Shown: piece after piece, positions 1 through 7,101 of the stretch | How positions within the stretch are numbered: position 1 is the first letter of the stretch | How the letters are laid out: each line of letters opens with the position of its first letter | From: Thermoplasmata archaeon | GTDB lineage: Archaea; Thermoplasmatota; Thermoplasmata; Lutacidiplasmatales; UBA184 | Length of the DNA: 23,088 bases | Assembly (NCBI GenBank): GCA_030044695.1 | Contig: JASIDM010000103.1 | Coordinates: 1-23,088, forward strand | Direction of reading: 5' to 3' | Program-made: the position numbers and the translations under genes | Notes under the pieces: model-generated | Database searches by the model: none | Told to the model about the DNA's origin: nothing | What the model saw: only the letters and a program-made list of their open reading frames with translations

Positions 1-215
1 CCGGTGATCCGGCCCATCCGCGAGGTGTTGTCCTCGCACATCACGCGGATCCTCGCCGCCCCGAGCAGCTGACTGGCGATGCCGAAGACCTCGCCCCGCG
101 CGCGACGCGGGAGCGGGAGCCGGCCGACCTCCTCGCCGCCCTCCAGGACCTCGACCGTCGGGGCCGCCTCCTCGGGCGCGGCGTTCGGTCGCGGGGCGTC
201 GTCAGGCTCGGGCAC
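1..215 (-). CDS. eif1A: Translation initiation factor aIF1A (partial, N-terminal part)
   Basis: The minus strand reads an open frame of about 71 codons that leaves the window at position 1. It carries the start of the S1-like OB fold of aIF1A: LPLPRRARGEVFGIASQLLG, then a RIRVMCEDNTSRMGRITG segment matching the family's R(V/I)RV.C.D...R..RI.G core. This factor binds the small ribosomal subunit A site and helps start-codon selection. An acidic, proline-rich extension of about 30 residues precedes the conserved part, longer than I would expect in many archaeal homologues. The GTG at 215-213 is chosen because a cttaac box (239-244 plus strand; gttaag on minus) lies about 26 bp upstream, fitting a leaderless start; an in-frame GTG at 227 is the alternative. 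The box overlaps the stop codon of the upstream amidohydrolase. Identity is confident from motif; the missing C-terminus cannot be judged. Confidence 0.85.
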   Translation of the reverse strand, partial: MPEPDDAPRPNAAPEEAAPTVEVLEGGEEVGRLPLPRRARGEVFGIASQLLGAARIRVMCEDNTSRMGRIT

Positions 216-239
216 GACCGACGACACGGGCGTGCCGAC

Positions 240-1091
240 TTAACGTGCGCCAGGCCCGGGAAACACCTTGCGCGGGTTCTCCTCGAGGATCGTCCGCAGG
301 GCCCCGGGGGACAGCGGGAGCGCCCGCAGGGCGTCGAAGTTCGCCCGGATCTCCCGGACGGCCGGCCCCGGCCAGTCCGTGCCGAAGAGGGTCCGATCGG
401 CGAGCTTCTCCAGGGTCGGGAAGTACTCGAGGAGGCGCGACGGGGGCACGCTCGAGACCTCGAGCCAGAGGTTCGGGAAGCGGCGGACGAGGAACACCGC
501 CGTCGCCATCCACAGCGGCCGGCCACCGTGGGCCAGGACGATGGTGAGCTTCGGGAAGTCGAGCGCGACGTCCTCGATCGGCAGCGGGTCGCCGAAGCGG
601 TTCCGGGCCCGGGGGAACACCGAGGTCCCGGTGTGGAAGATCACGGGCAGGCGCTCGCGCTCGCACGCCCCGTAGAGCTCCGCCAGCGCCGGGATCTCCC
701 GGTCGACGTAGGCGTTCGGCCGGAACAGCTGGTGGGGGGGGTGGAGCTTGAGGGCGCAGAGCCTCAGGTCGCGAGCGAGGCGTCGGACCTCGCCGAGAGG
801 GTCCGGGTGGTCCGGCCGGATCCCCCCGGTCGGGAGCAGCCGCTCGGGGTCGGCCTTCGCGAACTCGCTCGCGAAGGCGTTCGTCGCCTCGGTGTAGCCG
901 ATCACCTCGGGCGCGACGTAGTTCACGAGCACGGCCCGCTCCACGCCGGAGCGATCGAGGTACTCCAGGAACGCCCTCGGTTCACGGGCGTAGCGCGCCG
1001 TCTCGGGGTCCCGGTGGCCGAGCAGCGCGAGGGCGTCCGGGCGCATCTCCCAGTACGGGTTGATGTGCACGTGGCAGTCCGTGACGCCCAC
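240..1091 (-). CDS. Amidohydrolase family protein (Amidohydro_2-like TIM barrel)
   Basis: A 283-residue cytoplasmic metal-dependent hydrolase or decarboxylase of the amidohydrolase superfamily. Visible ligand motifs are DCHVH (H7, H9) at the end of the first strand, KLHPP (H117), FHTG (H153), LAHGG (H188) and GTDWP (D239), in the order and spacing of Amidohydro_2 members such as the ACMSD and resorcylate-decarboxylase-like groups. Length is normal for that family. The substrate cannot be told from sequence. The start is GTG (plus strand cac at 1089-1091), with a TATA-like box (tataa at 1114-1118 plus strand) about 25 bp upstream, so the transcript is probably leaderless. It ends 24 bp before the proposed aIF1A start and diverges from the PH-domain gene at 1181. 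Family assignment is firm; specific activity is unknown. Confidence 0.85.
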   Translation of the reverse strand: MGVTDCHVHINPYWEMRPDALALLGHRDPETARYAREPRAFLEYLDRSGVERAVLVNYVAPEVIGYTEATNAFASEFAKADPERLLPTGGIRPDHPDPLGEVRRLARDLRLCALKLHPPHQLFRPNAYVDREIPALAELYGACERERLPVIFHTGTSVFPRARNRFGDPLPIEDVALDFPKLTIVLAHGGRPLWMATAVFLVRRFPNLWLEVSSVPPSRLLEYFPTLEKLADRTLFGTDWPGPAVREIRANFDALRALPLSPGALRTILEENPRKVFPGPGAR

Positions 1092-1111
1092 GAGCCCCGG
1101 ACGCGGGGTGC

Positions 1112-1120
1112 GGTATAAGG
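1112..1120 (-). promoter_or_regulatory. TATA-like box for the amidohydrolase gene
   Basis: The minus strand reads ccttatacc here; its centre is about 25 bp before the GTG at 1091, the spacing expected when transcription starts at the start codon. Confidence 0.55.
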
Positions 1121-1150
1121 CGCAGGGCGGCGCCCGGTGCGTGAGCAGGG

Positions 1151-1157
1151 TTTATCT
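1151..1157 (+). promoter_or_regulatory. TATA-like box for the PH-domain gene
   Basis: A tttatct element in GC-rich surroundings, centred about 27 bp before the ATG at 1181, consistent with a leaderless transcript. It is back to back with the amidohydrolase promoter. Confidence 0.6.
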
Positions 1158-1180
1158 CCCGAGGCGGGGCTGGCCCGCCG

Positions 1181-1816
1181 ATGACCACTCCCTGGGCGTC
1201 GAAGAAGACCCCCCGCCTGCTCAAGGCGACGTACCTCGCCGACCAGGAGTACCTCCTGGACGAGACCCGGGCCTCCAAGCTGCTGTACTTCCCGGGGCCG
1301 CTCCTGTGGTCGCTGATCTTCCTCGCCCTGACCTACCTCACCTTGGCGATCCGCTTCCACCTTCCCCGGAGCGCGACGTACACCCGCGGGATCGACGCCC
1401 TCGCCAAGGCCGTCGGTATCTCCCACGCGACGATCGCCCTCTACCTCGGCGTGGTGTTCGCCGTCCTGCTCCTCGTCGGCCTGCTGTGGATCGCCGTCCG
1501 CTACGTGCGGTGGATCCGGACCGTCTACGCCGTCACCTCGCGCCGCGTGATCGTCCAGCGGGGGATCCTCGGGCGGAACTTCGACGAGATCCCGGTGACC
1601 CAGGTCCGCGGGGTCGACGTCCACCAGACGTTCGGCCAGCGGATCCTCGGCTACGGCACGATCCGCGTCAGCTCCGAGGGGGGCACCCGGGTCGGCAACG
1701 AGGACTGGGTCGGCATCCCCCAGCCGTTCAAGTTCCAGAAGTGGGTGGAGAACGCCACGGAGGCCGTCGAGACCCCGACGGTCGTCGCGGCGCCGCCGCC
1801 TCCCCCGGGACGCTAG
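1181..1816 (+). CDS. Membrane protein with bacterial-type PH domain (bPH2/DUF304-like)
   Basis: A 211-residue protein with two predicted membrane helices (about residues 38-57 and 85-108) followed by a cytosolic PH-like domain (about 114-192). The latter has the hallmark order YAVTSRRVIVQRGILGR, then IPVTQVRGVDVHQT, R.LGYGTIRV, and a closing helix ending KWVENA. Proteins of this bPH2 (DUF304, YdbS/YdbT-like) type are membrane proteins of poorly known role. The C-terminus is a short alanine/proline tail. Start ATG at 1181 is supported by the tttatct box 27 bp upstream. It is followed 71 bp later by fixC, which has its own box, so co-transcription need not be assumed. Family assignment is good; function is not known. 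Confidence 0.8.
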   Translation: MTTPWASKKTPRLLKATYLADQEYLLDETRASKLLYFPGPLLWSLIFLALTYLTLAIRFHLPRSATYTRGIDALAKAVGISHATIALYLGVVFAVLLLVGLLWIAVRYVRWIRTVYAVTSRRVIVQRGILGRNFDEIPVTQVRGVDVHQTFGQRILGYGTIRVSSEGGTRVGNEDWVGIPQPFKFQKWVENATEAVETPTVVAAPPPPPGR

Positions 1817-1851
1817 GGCGTCGCGTCGCCGAGAGGCCGGCGCCCGCGCAG

Positions 1852-1859
1852 GGTTAAAG
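1852..1859 (+). promoter_or_regulatory. TATA-like box for fixC
   Basis: ggttaaag, centred about 32 bp before the ATG at 1888, implying a 5' leader of only about five bases. Confidence 0.55.
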
Positions 1860-1887
1860 CGGCCCTCCGGCGTCGCCGCGCCGGTCG

Positions 1888-3189
1888 ATGTCCGACGAGT
1901 TCGACGTCATCGTCGTCGGGGCCGGCATGGCCGGCTCGGCCGCGGCGATCCGGCTAGCCCAGGCGGGCGCCAGCGTCCTGCTCCTCGAGCGTGGCGCCGA
2001 GCCCGGCGCCAAGAACCTCTCGGGAGGGATCCTGTGGGGGGACGACCTCGCGCGGGTCCTCCCCCGCTGGCGCGACGAGATGCCCGTGGAGCGCCACCTC
2101 GTCCGCAAGCGGTTCGGCCTGCTCGCCCCGGAGCGGGCGCTCTCCTTCGACTTCGAGGACGCGGCCTGGCGCCGTCCGCCGTACGTCGCGCACACCGTCC
2201 TGCGCGCGAGGACCGACGCCTGGCTCGCCGGGCAGGCGGAGGCCGCGGGCGCCACCGTCGTCCCCGGCGTGCCGGTCGAGCGGCTCGCCTGGGAGGGGTC
2301 GCGCGTCGTGGGGGTCGTGCAGGGCGGCGAGACGATGCGGGCGCCGGTGACGATCGTCGCCGACGGGGCGAACTCGCGCCTGACCCTCGGTACGCCGATC
2401 CGGCCCTCCCCCCGTCTGGGGGAGGGCACGACCGAGCTCGGGGTGAAGGAGGTCTACCGGCTCGACGCGGCCCGGATCGAGGAGCGGTTCCAGCTCGCGC
2501 CGGGCGAGGCCCACGCCGAGGAGTGGGTCCTGGGGATCTACCCCCCGGGGGTGATGGCGGGAGGGTTCCTGTACACGAACCGCGAGACGATCTCCCTCGG
2601 CGTGATCGTCCGGGTCAGCTCGCTGTTCGGGGGCCAGACGTACGCCCACGACCTCGTCGAGACGTTCAAGCAGCACCCGACGATCCAGCGATCGATCGCC
2701 GGCGGCGAGCTCGTGGAGTACGGGGCGAAGCTGATCAGCTCGGGATGGGCCAGCCGCCCGGCCGCCTTCCACGGCGACGGCTGGATGGTCGCCGGCGACG
2801 CGGCCGGGTTCGTCTTCTCCAACGGCCTGGTGATCCAGGGGATGAACTACGCGGTCCGCACCGGGCTTGAGGCGGCGGAGGCGGCGCTCGCCGCCCGGGC
2901 GGCCCACGACCCGTCCGCGGCCCGGCTCGCGGAGTACGACCGACGGCTGGCGTCGACCGGCGTCCTGGCCGACTTCCGGGAGTTCGCCGGGATGGACCGG
3001 ATCAAGTGGAACCCCCGCTTCTACACGTTCTACCCCCGGTTCGCCACCGAGCTGTTCGGCGGGCTCATGGGCGCCTCCGGCGGACCCAAGGAGCACCTGC
3101 GACGGACCCTGCGCAAGGCCCAGCGGGCGGCCGGGCTCGGCACCGGGACGATGCTGCGCGACGGCCTCGAGATGGTGCGCGAGCTGTAG
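1888..3189 (+). CDS. fixC: FixC-type electron transfer flavoprotein-quinone oxidoreductase
   Basis: A 433-residue FAD-dependent oxidoreductase of the geranylgeranyl reductase/FixC/ETF-QO family. It has an N-terminal dinucleotide-binding motif (VVGAGMAGSAAA, residues 10-21), an ERG strand end, the NLSGGILWG segment typical of FixC, and the second FAD motif AGDAAGF (302-308) followed by NGLVIQGMNYA. Members take electrons from reduced ETF and pass them to the membrane quinone pool. The protein ends soon after the FixC core, so the 4Fe-4S ferredoxin domain fused in eukaryotic ETF-QO is absent. In many prokaryotes this is a separate small FixX, which I do not see in the window. It converges on etfA with a 9-bp gap and is on the opposite strand from acd-etfBA, so the redox partners are adjacent but separately transcribed. 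Confident on family, fairly confident on role from context. Confidence 0.88.
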   Translation: MSDEFDVIVVGAGMAGSAAAIRLAQAGASVLLLERGAEPGAKNLSGGILWGDDLARVLPRWRDEMPVERHLVRKRFGLLAPERALSFDFEDAAWRRPPYVAHTVLRARTDAWLAGQAEAAGATVVPGVPVERLAWEGSRVVGVVQGGETMRAPVTIVADGANSRLTLGTPIRPSPRLGEGTTELGVKEVYRLDAARIEERFQLAPGEAHAEEWVLGIYPPGVMAGGFLYTNRETISLGVIVRVSSLFGGQTYAHDLVETFKQHPTIQRSIAGGELVEYGAKLISSGWASRPAAFHGDGWMVAGDAAGFVFSNGLVIQGMNYAVRTGLEAAEAALAARAAHDPSAARLAEYDRRLASTGVLADFREFAGMDRIKWNPRFYTFYPRFATELFGGLMGASGGPKEHLRRTLRKAQRAAGLGTGTMLRDGLEMVREL

Positions 3190-3198
3190 CGGCCGGGC

Positions 3199-4185
3199 TC
3201 AGCTCCCGCGGACGCGTCGGACCTCGGCGGTCAGCGCCGGCACGAGCTCGAAGAGGTCGCCGGCGAGGCCGTAGTCGGCGACCCGGAAGATCGGGGCGCT
3301 CGGATCGCTGTTGATCGCGACGATCACGCGGGAGCTGACCATGCCCACCAGGTGCTGGATCGCCCCGGAGATCCCCACGGCGATGTAGAGCTGCGGCGAG
3401 ACGGTCCGGCCGGTCTGGCCGACCTGCATCGAGGTCGGTCGCCATCCCGCGTCGGTGACGGCGCGGGACGCGCCGACCGCCGCGCCGAGCGCCTCGGCGA
3501 GCTCCTCGACGAGCCGGAACCCCTCCGGTGAGCGTAGGCCGCGACCGCCGCTCACCACGATCGCGGCGTCCGCGAGTCCGGGTCCGGCGCCGCGGCTCGC
3601 CGCCGCGACCGCGGTCCGGGCCGGGGCGAGTTGCGCCGGCGCGGGCTCGGCGTTCGGTGCCGGCTCCGGGCGCAACGACGTCGGCGGCCCTTCGGCGGCC
3701 GGGAACGCGTGCGGGCGCACGGAGAGGACCGCCCGCCCTCCCTCGAGGCGCCGCTCCTCGGTCGCCCGTCCGCCGAACACCGGCCGGCGCACCCGGACCC
3801 CTTCGGGGATCCGCTCAGCCTCGGTGACGCCGTTGGCGGCCGACGCGCCGAGGGCGACCGCCACGCCGCCCACGAGGTCGCGCCCGAACGAGCTCCCTCC
3901 GACGACGACGGCGAACGCCCCGGCGTTCGACGCCGCTGCGGCGACCGGCCGGGCGAGCGCGGCGGGCGGCGCGGCGTCCCAGCGGGGGTCGTCGGCGACG
4001 ACGACCTGCCCGACCCCGATCGCCGCGAAGCCGGCCGCCCGACCGGAGGCTCCCCGGCCCGCGACGAACCCGAGCACGGTCCCCTGGCTCCCGGCGAGCC
4101 GTCGCGCGACGGTCACCGCCTCCCGCGTCGGCTCCGCCAGGCCGTCGCCGTCGGCCTCGCCGACGACCAGGACGACGTCGCTCAC
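3199..4185 (-). CDS. etfA: Electron transfer flavoprotein, alpha subunit
   Basis: A 328-residue protein. The C-terminal third carries the unmistakable FAD-binding domain of EtfA: GGRGLRSPEGF, GASRAVTDAGW, QVGQTGRTVSPQLYIAVGIS, GAIQHLVGM, VIVAINSDPSAPIFRVADYG and a final GDLFELVPALTAE. It forms the ETF heterodimer with EtfB, carrying electrons from acyl-CoA dehydrogenase to the quinone oxidoreductase. The start is GTG at 4185-4183. It overlaps the etfB stop by four bases (GTGA), indicating translational coupling. A long open frame continues upstream of this GTG, but it lies inside etfB and has no family similarity. The middle is rich in Ala, Pro and Gly, in line with the genome's composition. 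Length is normal for EtfA. Confidence 0.95.
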   Translation of the reverse strand: MSDVVLVVGEADGDGLAEPTREAVTVARRLAGSQGTVLGFVAGRGASGRAAGFAAIGVGQVVVADDPRWDAAPPAALARPVAAAASNAGAFAVVVGGSSFGRDLVGGVAVALGASAANGVTEAERIPEGVRVRRPVFGGRATEERRLEGGRAVLSVRPHAFPAAEGPPTSLRPEPAPNAEPAPAQLAPARTAVAAASRGAGPGLADAAIVVSGGRGLRSPEGFRLVEELAEALGAAVGASRAVTDAGWRPTSMQVGQTGRTVSPQLYIAVGISGAIQHLVGMVSSRVIVAINSDPSAPIFRVADYGLAGDLFELVPALTAEVRRVRGS

Positions 4186-4967
4186 GGGAAGACCTTCGCC
4201 TCCTCCCGGAGCAGCCGGACCAGCTGGGACGCCGCCTGCTGGGGGTCGCGATACGCGATCATCTTGGCGCCCTGGCGGGGAGGCGGGAGCGCGAACCGCT
4301 CGGCCACGCTCGCCGCGGCGACCGCCGCCCCCGGCCCCGCCGCGTGCCGCGCGAGGGGAGCCTTGCGCGAACGCAGGATCGCGGGCAGCGTGGCGGTCCT
4401 CGGGTCGTTCCAGGCCTGCTGCAGCCCGACGGCGAGCGGCAAGGGGGACTCCCAGCTCTCCTCGCCGCGTTCCACCGAGCGGCGGAACCGTAGCCGGGAG
4501 GCGGCGGCGTCGAACCGGAGGTCGACGACGAAGCCGACGAATGGCAGCCCCAACGCCTCCGCCGTGGCGCCGCCGACGAGCCCCTCCTCGTCGTCGCCGG
4601 CCTGCTTGCCGAACAGGAGCAGATCGCACGGGCCGCGCGCGGCGATCGCCGTCGCGAGGCCGCGGGCCGTCGCGATCGGGTCCGCCATCGGCGGAGCGTC
4701 CGACTCCGCGGCCGTGGCGGAGTCGCTGCCCAGGGCGAGCGCGGCGCGGAGCACCTCGTCCGTCCTCGACGGCGGGCCGAGCGACACGGCGTGGACCTTG
4801 GAGCCCGGCACCGCCTGACGAAGCAACAGGGCCTGCTCGACGGCCGACTCGTCGTACCCGGCGAGGACGAACTTCACGCCGTCCGTGTCCGGGGCGGTGC
4901 CGGAGGCGTTCGCCCGGAGCCGGCTCTCCGCCTCCGGCACCGGCTTCACGCAGACGACGATCTCCAC
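4182..4967 (-). CDS. etfB: Electron transfer flavoprotein, beta subunit
   Basis: A 261-residue EtfB. It begins MEIVVCVKPVPEAE, the classic N-terminus of the family, followed by AGYDESAVEQAL and the nucleotide-binding segment DLLLFGKQAGDDEEGLVGG with ALGLPFVG. EtfB binds AMP and contacts dehydrogenase partners. Its start is a GTG (plus strand cac at 4965-4967), 13 bases after the acyl-CoA dehydrogenase stop, and its stop overlaps the etfA start. No clear Shine-Dalgarno precedes it, so read-on translation from acd is plausible. The order acd-etfB-etfA indicates one operon for acyl-CoA oxidation. Confidence 0.95.
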   Translation of the reverse strand: MEIVVCVKPVPEAESRLRANASGTAPDTDGVKFVLAGYDESAVEQALLLRQAVPGSKVHAVSLGPPSRTDEVLRAALALGSDSATAAESDAPPMADPIATARGLATAIAARGPCDLLLFGKQAGDDEEGLVGGATAEALGLPFVGFVVDLRFDAAASRLRFRRSVERGEESWESPLPLAVGLQQAWNDPRTATLPAILRSRKAPLARHAAGPGAAVAAASVAERFALPPPRQGAKMIAYRDPQQAASQLVRLLREEAKVFP

Positions 4968-4980
4968 GGGGGACCGCCGG

Positions 4981-6129
4981 CTACGCGTAGCCTCGCAGCA
5001 GCTCTCGGGCGATCACGGTGCGCTGGATCTCGTTCGCGCCCTCGTAGATCTGCGTGAGCTTGGCGTCGCGGAGGAGCTTCTCCACCGGGTACTCCTTCAT
5101 GTACCCGTAGCCGCCGAACGTCTGGATCGCCTCGTCGGCGACCAGGAGCGCGGCGTCCGAGGCGAAGCACTTCGCCACCGACGACTCCAGCGTCCCCTTC
5201 TCGCCGCGGTCGATCGTCCAGGCGGCCTGCCAGGTCAGCAGGCGGGCCGCGCGGACCGCCTGGGTCATGTTGGCGAGCTTGATCTGGATCGCCTGGTGTT
5301 CGGCGATCGGCTTGCCGAACGTCTCGCGCTTGAGCGCGTAGCGGGCCGCGTGATCGAGCGCGGCCTGGCCGATCCCGGTGGCGAGGGCGCCGATCGGCGT
5401 CCGCGTCTGGTCGAGGGTGCGCATGGCGAGGCCGAACCCTTCGCCGTCGGCGAGCAGCCGGTCGGAGACCGGGACCCGGACCTTGTCGAACCGGACCGTG
5501 CTCGTCGACGACGCCCGGTGGCCCATCTTCTCCTCGTCCTTCCCCGGCGTGATCCCCTCCGCCGAACGGGGCACGACGAACGCCGTGACGCCGCGGTGGC
5601 GGAGCGTCGGGTCGACCGTCGCGAAGACGGTGTAGAGGCCGGCGTGCGGCGCGTTCGTGATGAAGCACTTCTCGCCGTCGAGGACGTAGGCGTCCCCGTC
5701 GCGCCGGGCGCGCGTGCGCAGCGCGCCCGCGTCGCTCCCGCCGCTCGGCTCCGTAAGGCAGAACGACGCGAGCTGGTAGCTCGCGCAGAACGGGCTCAGG
5801 AAGCGGCTCCGCTGCTCGGGGGTGCCGCCGAGAAGGATCGGCTCGAGGGCGAGGCAGTTCGCGATGATCGACGTCGTCATGCCGGCGCAGGCGTACGCCA
5901 GCTCTTCGACGATCAGGCACTGGTCGAACAGGCCGAGGCCGCTGCCGCCGTACTCGGACGGCACGTTGAGATTCATCAGCCCGAGGGCGTGCGCCTTGCG
6001 GTAGATCTCCTCGGGGAACCGCGGGGTCCGATCGCACTCGGCGGCGTGCGGGGCCATCTCGGTCCGGGCGAACTTGCGAGCCAGGTCACGGAGGCTTTCC
6101 GCCTCCGGGGAGAGGGAGAAATCGACCAT
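4981..6129 (-). CDS. acd: Acyl-CoA dehydrogenase
   Basis: A 382-residue FAD enzyme that introduces the 2,3-double bond into acyl-CoA thioesters, the first step of beta-oxidation or a branched-chain equivalent. Signature 1 is visible as SFCLTEPSGGSDAGAL, with KCFITNAPHA after it. Signature 2 is QTFGGYGYMKEYPVEKLLRDAKLTQIYEGANEIQ (split here as QTFGGYGYMKEYPVEK plus the following residues). The catalytic glutamate is predicted at E363 in IYEG, the medium/short-chain position. Full length for the family. Start ATG at 6129, with a ctatatcac box about 35 bp upstream, giving an estimated leader under ten bases. First gene of the acd-etfB-etfA operon. Chain-length preference cannot be told. Confidence 0.95.
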   Translation of the reverse strand: MVDFSLSPEAESLRDLARKFARTEMAPHAAECDRTPRFPEEIYRKAHALGLMNLNVPSEYGGSGLGLFDQCLIVEELAYACAGMTTSIIANCLALEPILLGGTPEQRSRFLSPFCASYQLASFCLTEPSGGSDAGALRTRARRDGDAYVLDGEKCFITNAPHAGLYTVFATVDPTLRHRGVTAFVVPRSAEGITPGKDEEKMGHRASSTSTVRFDKVRVPVSDRLLADGEGFGLAMRTLDQTRTPIGALATGIGQAALDHAARYALKRETFGKPIAEHQAIQIKLANMTQAVRAARLLTWQAAWTIDRGEKGTLESSVAKCFASDAALLVADEAIQTFGGYGYMKEYPVEKLLRDAKLTQIYEGANEIQRTVIARELLRGYA

Positions 6130-6160
6130 TCGTCGAGAATCGGCCGACCACCGGGGCGCG

Positions 6161-6168
6161 CTATATCA
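6161..6168 (-). promoter_or_regulatory. TATA box for the acd-etfBA operon
   Basis: ctatatca (minus tgatatag), centred about 35 bp before the ATG at 6129. It is one of the best TATA matches in the window and sits in the divergent gap shared with larB. Confidence 0.65.
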
Positions 6169-6233
6169 CGGCTTGGGTTCGCGGGCCGCCGGCGTCGTCC
6201 GCTCGGGCCGTTCCGCCGCCGGGCTCCGACGGA

Positions 6234-6242
6234 GGTTATCTC
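6234..6242 (+). promoter_or_regulatory. TATA-like box for larB
   Basis: ggttatctc, with its core about 26 bp before the ATG at 6264, predicting a leaderless transcript. Confidence 0.55.
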
Positions 6243-6263
6243 TCGAGCCGGGTCGCAACCCCC

Positions 6264-7085
6264 ATGCCCCCGCCCCGACGCCGCACCCGCGGGCGCCGAG
6301 CCGGGCGGGAGCGTCCGGTCGGCGGCTACGCACGCTTGGACCACGACCGACCGCGGCGCGTCGGGGTCCCCGAGGTGATCCTCGGGGAGGGGAAGACCGT
6401 CGAGCACCTCGTCGGCATCGCCCGCGCCCTGCGGACGGACGGCCGGGGGGCCCTGGTCTCCCGCCCGACGGCGGCCCAAAGGACGGCTCTCGCGCGTCTC
6501 GCTCCGTCGGGACCGTCGCCGCGTACCCTCGCGGGGGGTCGACTGGTCCGCCTGCCCGGACCGATCGGCCGCGTCCCGGGAGGCGGCACCGTCGGGATCC
6601 TCGCCGCCGGGACGAGCGACGTGCCCGTCGCCGAAGAGGCCCGGGCGCTCCTCGGCGAGCTCGGGGTCCGCGTCGTCCACGCCTACGACGTCGGGGTCGC
6701 GGGCCTCCATCGCCTCCTGCGGGCCCTCCGACGTCTCGAACGGGCGCGACCGCGGGTCTACCTCGTCGTGGCCGGCCGCGAGGGGGCGCTCCCGACCGTC
6801 GTCGCCGGGCTCGTCCACGCGCCGGTCGTCGGGGTCCCGACGTCGGTCGGCTACGGCCGGGGCGGGCGAGGGGAGGCTGCGCTGGGGGCGATGCTGCAGT
6901 CCTGCGCCCCGATCACGGTCGTCAACATCGACGCCGCCGTCCCGGCCGCGCTGTTCGCGGCCCAAGTGCTCGGGGGGATCGTCCCCGCGACCCCGCTCCC
7001 CTCGCCGTCCCGGACCTCAGGCCGGCGGCGCTCCGGCGCCGGCCGGGGGGTCCTCCGGGGCCGTCGAAGGTCTTTTGAGAGGTGA
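6264..7085 (+). CDS. larB: LarB-like nickel-pincer cofactor biosynthesis protein (AIR carboxylase-like)
   Basis: A 273-residue member of the LarB family. LarB carboxylates and cleaves nicotinic acid adenine dinucleotide in the first step to the nickel-pincer nucleotide used by lactate racemase and related enzymes. Seen motifs are ARLDHDRPRRVGVPEVILGE and GKTVEHL at the N-terminus (residues 23-48), AGTSDVPVAEEA (115-126), YDVGVAGLHR (141-150), VVAGREGALPTVVAGL (168-183), VGVPTSVGYG (189-198) and MLQSCAP..VVNID near 210-223. The last 30 residues are an unusual Arg/Ser/Gly-rich tail. The ATG at 6264 is supported by the box 26 bp upstream. The first 20 residues are very basic and may be genome-specific. 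LarC and LarE are not in the window. It ends 16 bp before the coiled-coil gene. Confidence 0.85.
   Translation: MPPPRRRTRGRRAGRERPVGGYARLDHDRPRRVGVPEVILGEGKTVEHLVGIARALRTDGRGALVSRPTAAQRTALARLAPSGPSPRTLAGGRLVRLPGPIGRVPGGGTVGILAAGTSDVPVAEEARALLGELGVRVVHAYDVGVAGLHRLLRALRRLERARPRVYLVVAGREGALPTVVAGLVHAPVVGVPTSVGYGRGGRGEAALGAMLQSCAPITVVNIDAAVPAALFAAQVLGGIVPATPLPSPSRTSGRRRSGAGRGVLRGRRRSFER
7071..7079 (+). promoter_or_regulatory. TATA-like box for the coiled-coil gene
   Basis: tcttttgag, overlapping the last codons of larB and centred 27 bp before the GTG at 7102. This spacing selects that GTG over the TTG at 7075. Confidence 0.5.
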
Positions 7086-7101
7086 GAGAACTCGGAGGGT
7101 C

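Noticed and set aside
4186..4629. Upstream extension of the etfA frame
   Set aside because: It lies inside etfB, lacks EtfA similarity, and the GTGA overlap gives a natural start at 4185.
3455..4990. A 511-codon plus-strand frame opposite etfA and etfB
   Set aside because: The translation is Arg/Ser/Pro-rich with no motif; etfA and etfB are unmistakable on the other strand.
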